Position numbers and translations under genes: made by a program. Source: M0108 sp937862735 (GTDB taxonomy: Bacteria > Pseudomonadota > Gammaproteobacteria > Chromatiales > Chromatiaceae). From it: a stretch of 64,000 nt of DNA. Location of the stretch: the NCBI GenBank assembly GCA_937862735.1, contig CALMDH010000105.1, positions 1-64,000 on the forward strand, given 5' to 3'. This document shows positions 1-6,847 of the stretch, one piece after another. The notes below the pieces were generated by a model, which was given only the letters and a program-made list of their open reading frames with translations, searched no databases and had not been told where the DNA came from. Positions within the stretch are counted from its first letter, which is position 1. Every line of letters starts with the position of its first letter.

Positions 1-150
1 ATCCAGATGGCACTCTCCGGGCAGATTTATGCGGAGGGGAGCGAGTAGTTACCCGTTCGGATAAATTGTGGTCCAAAACGGTCGGGATGCAAGACGGACT
101 TACAGTGCCTTACGGGGGATGAGGCAGCTGGCCTAACCGGATGATGCTTT

Positions 151-176
151 TCACGAGGACTGGTCACGAGGACTGG
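151..176. repeat. Tandem 13-bp direct repeat
   Basis: TCACGAGGACTGG occurs twice back to back (151-163 and 164-176) with no mismatch, immediately before the hairpin leader at 182. It may be a recent slippage duplication or a double protein-binding site. Confidence 0.7.
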
Positions 177-211
177 CTTAAGGGGTATATTGCACGGCAA
201 TGACCCCAGCC
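175..211 (+). promoter_or_regulatory. Hairpin leader element, copy 1
   Basis: Nested inverted repeats GGGGT (182-186)/ACCCC (203-207) and ATTGC (189-193)/GCAAT (197-201) enclose a 3-nt loop, ACG. The 37-bp block is repeated at 2174-2210 with 33 of 37 bases identical. Most differences fall in the loop, while the stem is kept. Both copies sit just upstream of a start codon in the context GAGGATTCG(T/C)C ATG TCG. This could be an RNA stem in the 5' leader or a dyad operator. Confidence 0.55.
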
Positions 212-234
212 CCCCTAACCTTGGAGGATTCGTC

Positions 235-663
235 ATGTCGTCGACAACGCATCACTTGCCGTTCTTCATCACGGCCCCGGGGGAGACCGACCTGCTCTTC
301 GTGTCGACGGCCATCTTCGTGCTGCTCGCGGTGATCGGGATCGGCGTCTTTTACTTCAAGCTCCACGCCCTGCCGGAGCACATGGCCCATCGCGGCCAGA
401 AGGTGCAGATGGAGATCGTCGCGGTGCTGGCGCTGATCGCGCTCTTCACCCACAACCACCTGTTCTGGATCGCCGGGCTGCTGCTGGCCCTGATTCCGCT
501 ACCGGATTTCACGACGCCGCTGACGTCCATCGCCAGTTCGCTCGAGCGGATGGCGGGAGGACCAGCGCCCGATGCTCCGGCGACCCCGCCGATGGCCGAG
601 GCCCCGCCGGCACGCAAGTCGCCGCCGCCAGCCAACGATCAGCCCGGGCAACGGGGGGCCTAA
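235..663 (+). CDS. Small membrane protein, YibI/YiaW (DUF3302)-like
   Basis: This 142-residue protein has two hydrophobic segments (about residues 17-38 and 60-85) joined by a short charged loop, followed by a Pro/Ala-rich cytoplasmic-type tail. I start it at the ATG at 235 because GGAGG sits 8 bases upstream; a TTG at 190 lies inside the hairpin leader. The stop is 3 bases from the next gene, an HlyD-type fusion protein. In E. coli the small DUF3302 proteins YibI and YiaW likewise precede the HlyD-like YibH and YiaV. The assignment rests mainly on this order and on the two-helix size. Its likely role is accessory to the fusion protein in envelope stress or efflux; the substrate is unknown. 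Confidence 0.6.
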   Translation: MSSTTHHLPFFITAPGETDLLFVSTAIFVLLAVIGIGVFYFKLHALPEHMAHRGQKVQMEIVAVLALIALFTHNHLFWIAGLLLALIPLPDFTTPLTSIASSLERMAGGPAPDAPATPPMAEAPPARKSPPPANDQPGQRGA

Positions 664-666
664 GCC

Positions 667-1896
667 ATGTTAGAGCTGTTCCTTTGCTCGATGCTGACCA
701 TCCTGCCGGACTACCTGTATCGCCGTTTCGCGCAGGGTAAGCGGGTCGGACGTGAGATCAACCTGTTCACCGTCTGGTATGAACTGCGCTGGGGAATCAC
801 CCTGTGCCTGATCCTGACCCTGAGCCTGATCACGACGGTCTTCTACTTTCACCCCTCGACCAAGGCCGCCTCCTCGGTGTTCCGCACCGTCACCATCCTG
901 CCGGAAACCAATGGCCGGGTCGCCGAAACCTTCGTCGAGATCAATCAGCAGGTCAAGGAAGGGCAGCCTCTGTTCCGGCTCGACAGCACCCAGCAGGAGG
1001 CGGCGGTGGAGACGGCCAAGCGCAAGATCGCGGAGATCGAAGCCGACATGGTCGTGGCCCAGTCCCAGCTCAAGGAGGCCGAGGGCAGGGTGGTCCAGGC
1101 GCGCGGCGCCCTGCAGCAGGCCATCGACGAACTGGCGGCGCGCGCGGAGGTCCAGAAACGCAGCCCGGGCTCGATCGCGGAGCGCGACGTCGAGCGCGTG
1201 CAGGTCCAGGTCGATACCCAGCAGGGCGCCCTCGACGCGGCCTTGGCGAGCCGCGAGGCCATCGTCTCGCGGCTCGAACTCGAGCTTCCGGCCGCGAAGG
1301 CGAGCGCCGAGGCGGCACTCAAAGAGGCCGAGGTCGCACTGCGCAAGACCCTGGTGGTGGCCGGCACCGACGGCATGTTGCAGCAGTTCGCCTTGCGCCC
1401 CGGCGACATCGTCAACCCGATGCTCAGGCCGGCTGGCATCCTGGTGCCGGAGCGCCCGACCACGCACCTCATGGCCGGCTTCGGTCAGATCGAGGCCCAG
1501 GTGATCAAGGTGGGGATGATCGGCGAGGTCGCCTGCATCGCCAAGCCCTGGGAGATCGTGCCGATGGTGGTGAGCGGGGTCCAGCCGGTCGTCGCCTCCG
1601 GCCAGGTGAAGTCAACCGACACCCTGGTGGATCTCCAGCAGATGGGGCGACCCGGCACCATCACCGTGATCCTGGAGCCGCTGTACCAGGGCCAACTCGC
1701 CGACCTGCCCCTGGGCGGCAACTGCATCGCCAATCTTTACACCAGCAACCACGAGGCGCTCCAGGACCCCGACACCGGCTTTTGGGCCAGCCTCGGACTG
1801 CATCTCATCGACACGGTCGGGCTCGTGCATGCCTTGATCCTGCGCATGCAGGCCCTGTTGCTGCCGATCCAGACCCTGGTTTTTGGCGGGCATTGA
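667..1896 (+). CDS. HlyD/EmrA-family membrane fusion protein (YibH/YiaV-like)
   Basis: A 409-residue periplasmic adaptor. The N-terminal hydrophobic helix (about 38-60) anchors it in the inner membrane. A first lipoyl half (VTILPETNGRVAETFVEINQ) follows at about 75-105, then a long coiled-coil hairpin rich in Ala, Glu and Arg (about 108-225). The second lipoyl half contains AGTDGMLQQFALRPGD, and a beta-barrel-like region completes the adaptor. The C-terminal hydrophobic segment (LVHALILRMQALLLPIQTLV) is also seen in YiaV-type proteins. No pump or ABC subunit is adjacent, so a partner must lie elsewhere. It forms a two-gene unit with the small membrane protein upstream (3-bp gap). A strong hairpin follows the stop. 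Family assignment is firm; the exported substrate cannot be read from the sequence. Confidence 0.85.
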   Translation: MLELFLCSMLTILPDYLYRRFAQGKRVGREINLFTVWYELRWGITLCLILTLSLITTVFYFHPSTKAASSVFRTVTILPETNGRVAETFVEINQQVKEGQPLFRLDSTQQEAAVETAKRKIAEIEADMVVAQSQLKEAEGRVVQARGALQQAIDELAARAEVQKRSPGSIAERDVERVQVQVDTQQGALDAALASREAIVSRLELELPAAKASAEAALKEAEVALRKTLVVAGTDGMLQQFALRPGDIVNPMLRPAGILVPERPTTHLMAGFGQIEAQVIKVGMIGEVACIAKPWEIVPMVVSGVQPVVASGQVKSTDTLVDLQQMGRPGTITVILEPLYQGQLADLPLGGNCIANLYTSNHEALQDPDTGFWASLGLHLIDTVGLVHALILRMQALLLPIQTLVFGGH

Positions 1897-1902
1897 ACGG
1901 TG

Positions 1903-1920
1903 CCGCGGGCATACCCGCGG
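1903..1920 (+). terminator. Hairpin after the HlyD gene
   Basis: Perfect 7-bp stem CCGCGGG/CCCGCGG with loop CATA, 6 bases after the stop codon. There is no T-run after it, so it could be a weak terminator or a 3'-end stabiliser. Confidence 0.4.
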
Positions 1921-1956
1921 CCCAGCATACCTGAACCTCCCAGCGGAGAACCGTGA

Positions 1957-2109
1957 ATGAGATCACCATCCCATGATCAGGGCGTCATCCAGGTCCTGCT
2001 CGAACGACTCAACGAATTCAGGCTCCCCCGGCTCCTGGCCCTGAAGGAGCTTGAAGGACTCGATGGGCGCGCCGCCGAAATAGATCTGGAAGGCCAGTTG
2101 GGCGCTTAG
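1957..2109 (+). pseudogene. Possible remnant of a short conserved protein
   Basis: A 50-codon frame begins at ATG 1957, with GGAG 8 bases upstream. Its middle (VIQVLLERLNEFRLPRLLAL) resembles, from memory, the N-terminal half of short gammaproteobacterial proteins carrying an RLPRxLxLKExV core. After LALKE the resemblance stops and the frame ends early. A GTG at 1953 opens a second frame reading VNEITIP and then a stop, which looks like the expected N-terminus displaced by a frameshift. I read this as a frameshifted and 3'-replaced remnant, but a genuine small gene is possible. The opposite strand is also open here and encodes nothing I recognise. Confidence 0.35.
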
Positions 2110-2173
2110 GACGCAACGGAAGGCGAAGGGGAAGATGCCCAGGGAAAGGTGGGCGCCGATATTCATTAGGGAT

Positions 2174-2210
2174 GGCTTACGGGGTATATTGACTGGCAAT
2201 GACCCCAGCC
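2174..2210 (+). promoter_or_regulatory. Hairpin leader element, copy 2
   Basis: Second copy of the 175-211 element: GGGGT (2181-2185)/ACCCC (2202-2206) and ATTG (2188-2191)/CAAT (2197-2200) around a 5-nt loop, ACTGG. It lies upstream of the MaoC-type gene that starts at 2243. Confidence 0.55.
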
Positions 2211-2242
2211 ACCCCAGCCAGCCTGGCCCTTGAGGATTCGCC

Positions 2243-2740
2243 ATGTCGCCGACCGCCTGCCTGACCGCCTCCATGCTCACCACTGGGCAGGAGTATCGCA
2301 CCCTGCTCAGCTTTACCCGGGCGCAGGTCGACACCTACTGCGAACTGACCGGTGACCGCAACGCCATTCATCGTGATCTGGCGGCGGCACAACGCCGCTT
2401 CCCTGGGGTGACGGACATCATCGTGCCGGGGGGCCTCATCCAGAGCACCATCTCCGGCCTCTTCGGCACCGTCTTTCCCGGGGATGGTTCCCTGGGTCTG
2501 ACCTTCGTCCCCGACCGCATGCGTAAACCCGTGCTGCCGGGCGATGAGGTGATCGTGACCCTGACCGTCAGTCGCATCAAGGGGGCGCTGGTGGACTTCG
2601 ACATCGCCATCACCGATGGCGCGGGCGCCCGCGTCAGCAGCGCTCAGGCACGGGTCATGGCCCCAGACGAGGCTTACCGGTCCTGGTGGGAGAGCCAGGG
2701 CCACGCCCGTGAGCGGGACCCGGGCCAGAGCCAGGCCTAG
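2243..2740 (+). CDS. MaoC-like (R)-specific enoyl-CoA hydratase
   Basis: A 165-residue single hot-dog-fold hydratase. The hydratase motif is visible as LTGDRNAIHRD (about 36-46), with the catalytic Asp/His pair, followed by VPGGLIQSTISGLFGTVFPG and a C-terminal strand region (PVLPGDEVIVTLTV). Relatives such as PhaJ hydrate trans-2-enoyl-CoA to (R)-3-hydroxyacyl-CoA, linking beta-oxidation to polyhydroxyalkanoate synthesis; whether this copy does so is inference. No phaC or beta-oxidation gene is adjacent. The last 86 bp overlap, on the opposite strand, the 3' end of the SEDS gene. The hairpin leader lies 37-69 bases upstream of the start. Confidence 0.8.
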   Translation: MSPTACLTASMLTTGQEYRTLLSFTRAQVDTYCELTGDRNAIHRDLAAAQRRFPGVTDIIVPGGLIQSTISGLFGTVFPGDGSLGLTFVPDRMRKPVLPGDEVIVTLTVSRIKGALVDFDIAITDGAGARVSSAQARVMAPDEAYRSWWESQGHARERDPGQSQA

Positions 2741-4451
2741 TTCCAAGACCAGATGCACTCTCTGAGCGAAGGTTACGGGCTGATTCAAGGCTGGGACCAG
2801 GTCTGGGCTTAGGGCCAAGTCCCGGCATAGGCTCCGGGAAACCGCCACGTCCAGAGCCAGCGCTGGATTCAAAGCCAGGTCCAGATCCGGGGCGCGGGCC
2901 ATTACCAGGGCGCGGTTTCGCCGGGCTTGTCTTACGGGGCCTGACATCCCGCCTGGCGCCAGCGCTGCGCGGCGGCTCACCGTCGGAGATGGCCAGCAGC
3001 AGGCCGAGGAGGGCGAAGGCCGTCACCAGGCTGCTGCCCCCCTGGCTGATGAAGGGCAGGGTGATGCCCGTGAGGGGGAGAAGGCTGGTCACGCCGCCGA
3101 CATTCAGCACCACCTGCGCCGCCAGGATGGTGGTCAGCCCCGCGGCCAGCAGCAGGCCGAAGGAGGAGCGGGCGCGGACGGCGATCTGGAACCCGCGCAG
3201 GATGAGAATCAGGAAGAAGGCCAGGACCAGGGCGGTGCCGATGAAGCCCAGTTCCTCGCCGATGACGGCATAGATGAAGTCCGATTCGGCGATGGGGGTG
3301 TACTCCGGATTGCCGGCGCCAAAGCCATCCCCCCAGAGCCCGCCGGCATGCATGCCCGAAAGCCCCTGCAGCACCTGCCAACTGGCGCCAGTGGGGTCCT
3401 GGAAGGGATTCAGCCAGGCCTGGATGCGTCGCTCGCCGTGCTCGAAGAATCCCAGCAGCAGCCACCCAAGGAGGCTGGCCAGGGTCAGGCCGTAACCGGC
3501 GTAGCCCCAGCGGCCGGTGCCCAGGACCAGGAGTAGGGGCAGGGTCAGCCCGAGCAGCAGGACCATGCCCAGGTCGCGCTGGATCAGCAGCATGATCAGC
3601 AGCGCGGCGCCCACCCCGACCAGGGGGAGCAGGGGGCGCCAGGGTGGTAGCAGGTCATGGAAGCGCCAGAGGCTCAGGGCCTTGGCCTCGCGGTCGATGT
3701 AAGTGGCGCTGAAGAGGACAAAGCTGATCTTGAGCAGTTCGGTGGGGGTGAGGAGGCCGGCACCGAAGACCGCGCCGCGGAAGCGCTGGCCGGTGACCAG
3801 CAGGACCAGCACCAGCAGGAGGGATAGGCCGGCCCAGGCCCAGATCCAGTGACCCGTCCCCAGGGTGCGGTAGCGCCCGCCACCCAGGCCCAGGGCGAGG
3901 AGGGTCAGGAGGGCGAAACCGACGACGAAGGCGTAATCGGCCAGGCCGGCCAGTCCGGCCAGGCCGCTGAGTCCACCCGGGCCAGTCAGGTCGCCAAGGC
4001 CGCCCAAGTCAACCAGGCCGTCAAGGCCGCCCGTCCCGGTGAGATCGCTGCTCATCTCGCCCAGCTTGCCCAACTCGCCCGGGCCGGAAAGGCCCCCCGG
4101 GTCGTTTAGGTCGGGCAATGCGCTCAGATCCCCCGGGCCGCCGGGGTCCGCCGCCTCATCGCCGAAGGCCCCCAGACGCGCCCGCGCCAGCAGGCCGAAG
4201 CCGGCGAGGAAGGCCAGGGCCACCACCAGGAGCTGGTCGCCGCGGGAGCCGCCCAGGACCAAGGCCAGGTGCAAACCCGCCAGGCACAGACCATAGGCTA
4301 GAAACGGCAGGAATTGGCTCAGCCCCAGGGGTTTGCCCGCCGTGTGCAGGGAGGCGCTGACCAGGATGACCCCCAGACCGACGCCGCCGAGGCAGATCAG
4401 CAGCAGTTCCCGCTCGGGCCGCCGGGCCTCCCAGGGTGCCAGGTTTTTCAT
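2655..4451 (-). CDS. SEDS-family peptidoglycan glycosyltransferase (FtsW/RodA-like)
   Basis: A 598-residue polytopic inner-membrane protein. SEDS proteins polymerise lipid II glycan strands with a cognate class B PBP. Family signatures are GEELGFIGTALVL, a long periplasmic loop with NPEYTPIAESDFIYAVIGEE, and PLTGITLPFISQGGSSLVTA near the end. It is preceded by a class B PBP gene 19 bp upstream, so the two form a pair. Two parts are odd. Residues about 95-175 between membrane helices are a Gly/Leu/Asp-rich run of GGLxGLxDL-type units. The last 90 or so residues are a Pro/Gly/Ser/Arg-rich tail that runs antisense into the MaoC gene. A typical family member is near 370-420 residues, which matches what remains after removing both. 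The divisome or elongasome role is not decided by the sequence. Confidence 0.85.
   Translation of the reverse strand: MKNLAPWEARRPERELLLICLGGVGLGVILVSASLHTAGKPLGLSQFLPFLAYGLCLAGLHLALVLGGSRGDQLLVVALAFLAGFGLLARARLGAFGDEAADPGGPGDLSALPDLNDPGGLSGPGELGKLGEMSSDLTGTGGLDGLVDLGGLGDLTGPGGLSGLAGLAGLADYAFVVGFALLTLLALGLGGGRYRTLGTGHWIWAWAGLSLLLVLVLLVTGQRFRGAVFGAGLLTPTELLKISFVLFSATYIDREAKALSLWRFHDLLPPWRPLLPLVGVGAALLIMLLIQRDLGMVLLLGLTLPLLLVLGTGRWGYAGYGLTLASLLGWLLLGFFEHGERRIQAWLNPFQDPTGASWQVLQGLSGMHAGGLWGDGFGAGNPEYTPIAESDFIYAVIGEELGFIGTALVLAFFLILILRGFQIAVRARSSFGLLLAAGLTTILAAQVVLNVGGVTSLLPLTGITLPFISQGGSSLVTAFALLGLLLAISDGEPPRSAGARRDVRPRKTSPAKPRPGNGPRPGSGPGFESSAGSGRGGFPEPMPGLGPKPRPGPSLESARNLRSESASGLGTRPGSGPGPAHGRGPGSPTRTGKPRLGP
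3935..4135 (-). repeat. Degenerate short-period repeat inside the SEDS gene
   Basis: Imperfect tandem units of about 9-15 bp (variants of GGCCTG/GACCTG on the coding strand) encode the Gly-Leu-Asp-rich loop of the SEDS protein. The unit keeps frame because the repeat is built from triplets. Confidence 0.5.
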
Positions 4452-4470
4452 CGGCCGGGACTCCTGTCCG

Positions 4471-6069
4471 TCATTTCAACAACCCCAGGTCTTGGGCCCG
4501 CAGCAGCAGGTCCCGGGCGATGGGGGCGGCACTGGTCGCGCCATAACCGCCCTGTTCCACCAGGACGGCCACCGCCAGGGTCGGCCGTTCCGCCGGGGCG
4601 AAACCGACGAACCAGCCGTGGGAGGCCCCCTGGGCGTTTTCCGCCGTGCCGGTCTTGCCGGCGATGGCCACCTGGTCGGTGTTGATGGTCTTGCCCGTGC
4701 CCTCGGTCACCACCCGGCGCATCATCTTGCTCAGCCGTTTGGCGGTGGCCTCCGACATGAGGCGCCCCAGGGCGGCGGTGGGCTCGGTGGCGATCAGCCG
4801 TGGCTGCATGGCGATGCCCTGATGGGCTACGGCCGCGGTGATCAGCGCCAAATGAGCCGGGGAGGCGGTCACCACCCCCTGGCCGATGGAGGCCTGGGCC
4901 AAGCCATACTGGTCCTTGTCCGCGATGCGTGGTACCCGGCTGGTATTGATGGCCCCGGTGCGGTCCATGCCGGGGTAGAGCCGCACCGGCTGGCCGAAGA
5001 GCAGCCGTTCCAGATGGGCGCGAAAGGCCGCGTGGCCATACCGGACCCCGAGTTGGGCGAAGAAGACGTTGGAGGACTCGCTGAAGGCCGTGCTCAGGTC
5101 CAGGTTGCCATGACCGGCCCAGGCGCGGCCGGCGCGGCGCGCGCTGTAATAGTCATGGTCGCGGATCAGCGGGTAGCGGGGGGAGGTGGTGAAGCCCTCC
5201 GCCGGGCAATGGAGGGTGCCGGTGAAGCCCTGTTCCAGGGCCTCGACGGCCAGGGCGATCTTAAAGGTGGAGCCGGGCGGATACAGGCCCTGAGTCGCCC
5301 GGTTGAGGAGGGGGGAATCAGCCGGTCGGCCGGCGAACAGGGCGGCGGAGATCGCGCTGGGGTCAAAGGTCGGCGTGCTCGCCAGGGCCAGAATGGCGCC
5401 GTCCGCCGGCCGCAGCAGGACCACGGCGCCACGGCGGTTGCCCAGCCCTTGCAGGGCGGCCAATTGCAGCTCCAGGTCCAGGGTCAGGACCAGGTCCTGC
5501 CCCCGGGGCCGCTTGCCCTGGGTCAGCAGTTGCCGACCCAGTTCCCCCCAGGACGCCAGTCGCTCCGGGTTGGCGCCGTTGAGGTGCTGGCTGGCCGCCG
5601 CCTCCACCCCGGCGGCACCGAAGCGTGGATGGCTGTAGCCGATGGTGTGGGCAAAGGCCGGGCCGTAGGGGTAACGCCGCCTGACCTTGCCCTCCGCCTC
5701 CTCGCTAAAGGCCAGGACCTCGCCGCGCCGGTCGAGGATGCGCCCGCGCTGGATGCCATGGGCGGGGTTGAACTGCCGCCGGTCATAGGTCTGCATGAAG
5801 GCCAGGAACGGGGGACGGAAGAGCCCCGCCAGTTGCCAGCTTGCCTGGTATGCGAGGAGGAGGGCAAAGAGCATGCCCAGCCCGAGGGCGGCAAAGCGCA
5901 GAGGGAGGCGCGGGGGTGCCAGATGGCGCGGTTCCGTCTCGTGTCGCAGGTCATACATCCGCTTGAGCAGATAGAAGGCGACGAGAAAAAAGGCGCCATG
6001 CAGCCCCCCCCGCAGCCAGGGCCAGGCCGCCGAGTCCACCAGGGCGCCGAGGAGGTCAAGGGGGTGCAA
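4471..6069 (-). CDS. Class B penicillin-binding protein (PBP2/FtsI-like transpeptidase)
   Basis: A 532-residue bPBP: an N-terminal hydrophobic region (two segments within about 20-90), a dimerisation/pedestal part with RGRILDRRGEVLA, then the transpeptidase. The three catalytic motifs are intact: STFK (PPGSTFKIAL, about 265), SSN (FSESSNVFF, about 333) and KTGTAE (about 476). It crosslinks peptidoglycan stems and is the target of beta-lactams. The neighbouring SEDS gene 19 bp downstream supplies the glycosyltransferase partner. The start used is TTG at 6069 with a weak AAGG upstream. The short dimerisation region and genomic isolation (no mreBCD or dcw genes) suggest an additional, specialised SEDS-PBP pair similar in layout to actinobacterial rodA-pbpA. 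Confidence 0.85.
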   Translation of the reverse strand: MHPLDLLGALVDSAAWPWLRGGLHGAFFLVAFYLLKRMYDLRHETEPRHLAPPRLPLRFAALGLGMLFALLLAYQASWQLAGLFRPPFLAFMQTYDRRQFNPAHGIQRGRILDRRGEVLAFSEEAEGKVRRRYPYGPAFAHTIGYSHPRFGAAGVEAAASQHLNGANPERLASWGELGRQLLTQGKRPRGQDLVLTLDLELQLAALQGLGNRRGAVVLLRPADGAILALASTPTFDPSAISAALFAGRPADSPLLNRATQGLYPPGSTFKIALAVEALEQGFTGTLHCPAEGFTTSPRYPLIRDHDYYSARRAGRAWAGHGNLDLSTAFSESSNVFFAQLGVRYGHAAFRAHLERLLFGQPVRLYPGMDRTGAINTSRVPRIADKDQYGLAQASIGQGVVTASPAHLALITAAVAHQGIAMQPRLIATEPTAALGRLMSEATAKRLSKMMRRVVTEGTGKTINTDQVAIAGKTGTAENAQGASHGWFVGFAPAERPTLAVAVLVEQGGYGATSAAPIARDLLLRAQDLGLLK

Positions 6070-6352
6070 CGACTTGCTTCAACCTTGGAAAAAAAATTCA
6101 TTCAGACATTCGTGGGTGATCCCGACACACCCCGGATGACGCCAGGATTCCGCCATCCGGATCTCGTCAAACGCAAGTGCGGCAGTAAAAGCGGGGGGGA
6201 TTATACTTGCCCCGCTCTCTGATGTTCCGCGAAGGGAGTGAGAGCCAGGTGCCTGTCCTTTCCAAGCCACTCTCGCCCTTCCTGGGGGGAGTAGATTAGG
6301 GCGGGGTTACCCAGCTGTAGGAACGACGGTCTTGTTTAAGGTGGAGCGATCA
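6070..6352. other. Divergent intergenic region
   Basis: This separates the minus-strand PBP/SEDS pair from the plus-strand genes at 6353 and must carry both promoters. It contains an inverted repeat AGCGGGG (6190-6196)/CCCCGCT (6210-6216) around an AT-rich 13-base spacer, which could be an operator. I see no convincing -35/-10 pair and no gene. Confidence 0.4.
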
Positions 6353-6847
6353 ATGGGCGAGTGGCGAGAAATTCCCAAGGAGAAAGCGAGAAGGCAGCAA
6401 CTCTTTGGTATCGGTGGCTGGCTGTTGGTCCTGGCCGGCTACCTGGGCCTGGTGTTCGTGGTCACGGTGCTCTATCAGGTCTTGCTGTTCCCGGAAATCT
6501 ATCCGCCGATGGGGCCGACCGGTCTCAATCCCTCTCCTGATGGCCAGGCCATCAGGCTGACCTTATTCATCGACCTGCTGACCTCCGGCGTGGTGCTGTT
6601 CACGCTGTTCACCAAGTACAACCAGTTCCGCCTCATCGCCTCCGGGCTGTTTTTGCTGAAAATCCTGCTGAGCATGCTGAATGCCTTCTACATTTCGCTC
6701 AGCCAGGAGAATCTGCTGATCTTCCTCTACAACGGTCAGCAGATCATCATCCTGACCGCCTGGCTCCTCTATCTCAACCAGTCGGAGCGGGTGCGGGTGA
6801 CCTACGAATCCAGGATCTCCCGACATTCCTTTTATGACAGCCAATGA
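6353..6847 (+). CDS. DUF2569-like four-helix membrane protein
   Basis: A 164-residue protein with four strongly hydrophobic segments, at about 20-45, 70-92, 95-120 and 125-145. The first contains GIGGWLLVLAGYLGLVF, the signature region of DUF2569 proteins. I start at ATG 6353, which has GGTGGAG upstream, rather than the in-frame TTG at 6332. The stop overlaps the hypF start as ATGA, so the two are probably translationally coupled. No enzymatic residues are evident, and its function is unknown. Confidence 0.7.
   Translation: MGEWREIPKEKARRQQLFGIGGWLLVLAGYLGLVFVVTVLYQVLLFPEIYPPMGPTGLNPSPDGQAIRLTLFIDLLTSGVVLFTLFTKYNQFRLIASGLFLLKILLSMLNAFYISLSQENLLIFLYNGQQIIILTAWLLYLNQSERVRVTYESRISRHSFYDSQ

Larger units (their letters stand above)
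1..234. other. Left-edge non-coding stretch
   Basis: No gene can be supported here. One frame is open from base 1 to a TAG at 46-48 and could be the last 15 codons of a gene that begins outside the window, but another frame is open to about 122, so neither can be chosen. The right half holds a tandem 13-bp repeat and a hairpin leader in front of the gene that starts at 235; both are listed separately. Confidence 0.4.

Noticed and set aside
1963..2334. Minus-strand open frame of 123 codons over the 5' part of the MaoC gene
   Set aside because: It overlaps the hairpin leader and a confident gene start. Its hydrophobic middle is curious, but I recognise no family and see no ribosome site.
4333..6222. 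Long open frame on the plus strand, 629 codons
   Set aside because: It is fully antisense to the PBP gene, which has all three catalytic motifs. The frame is a by-product of high GC at third positions and its product is Gly/Gln/Arg-rich without motifs.
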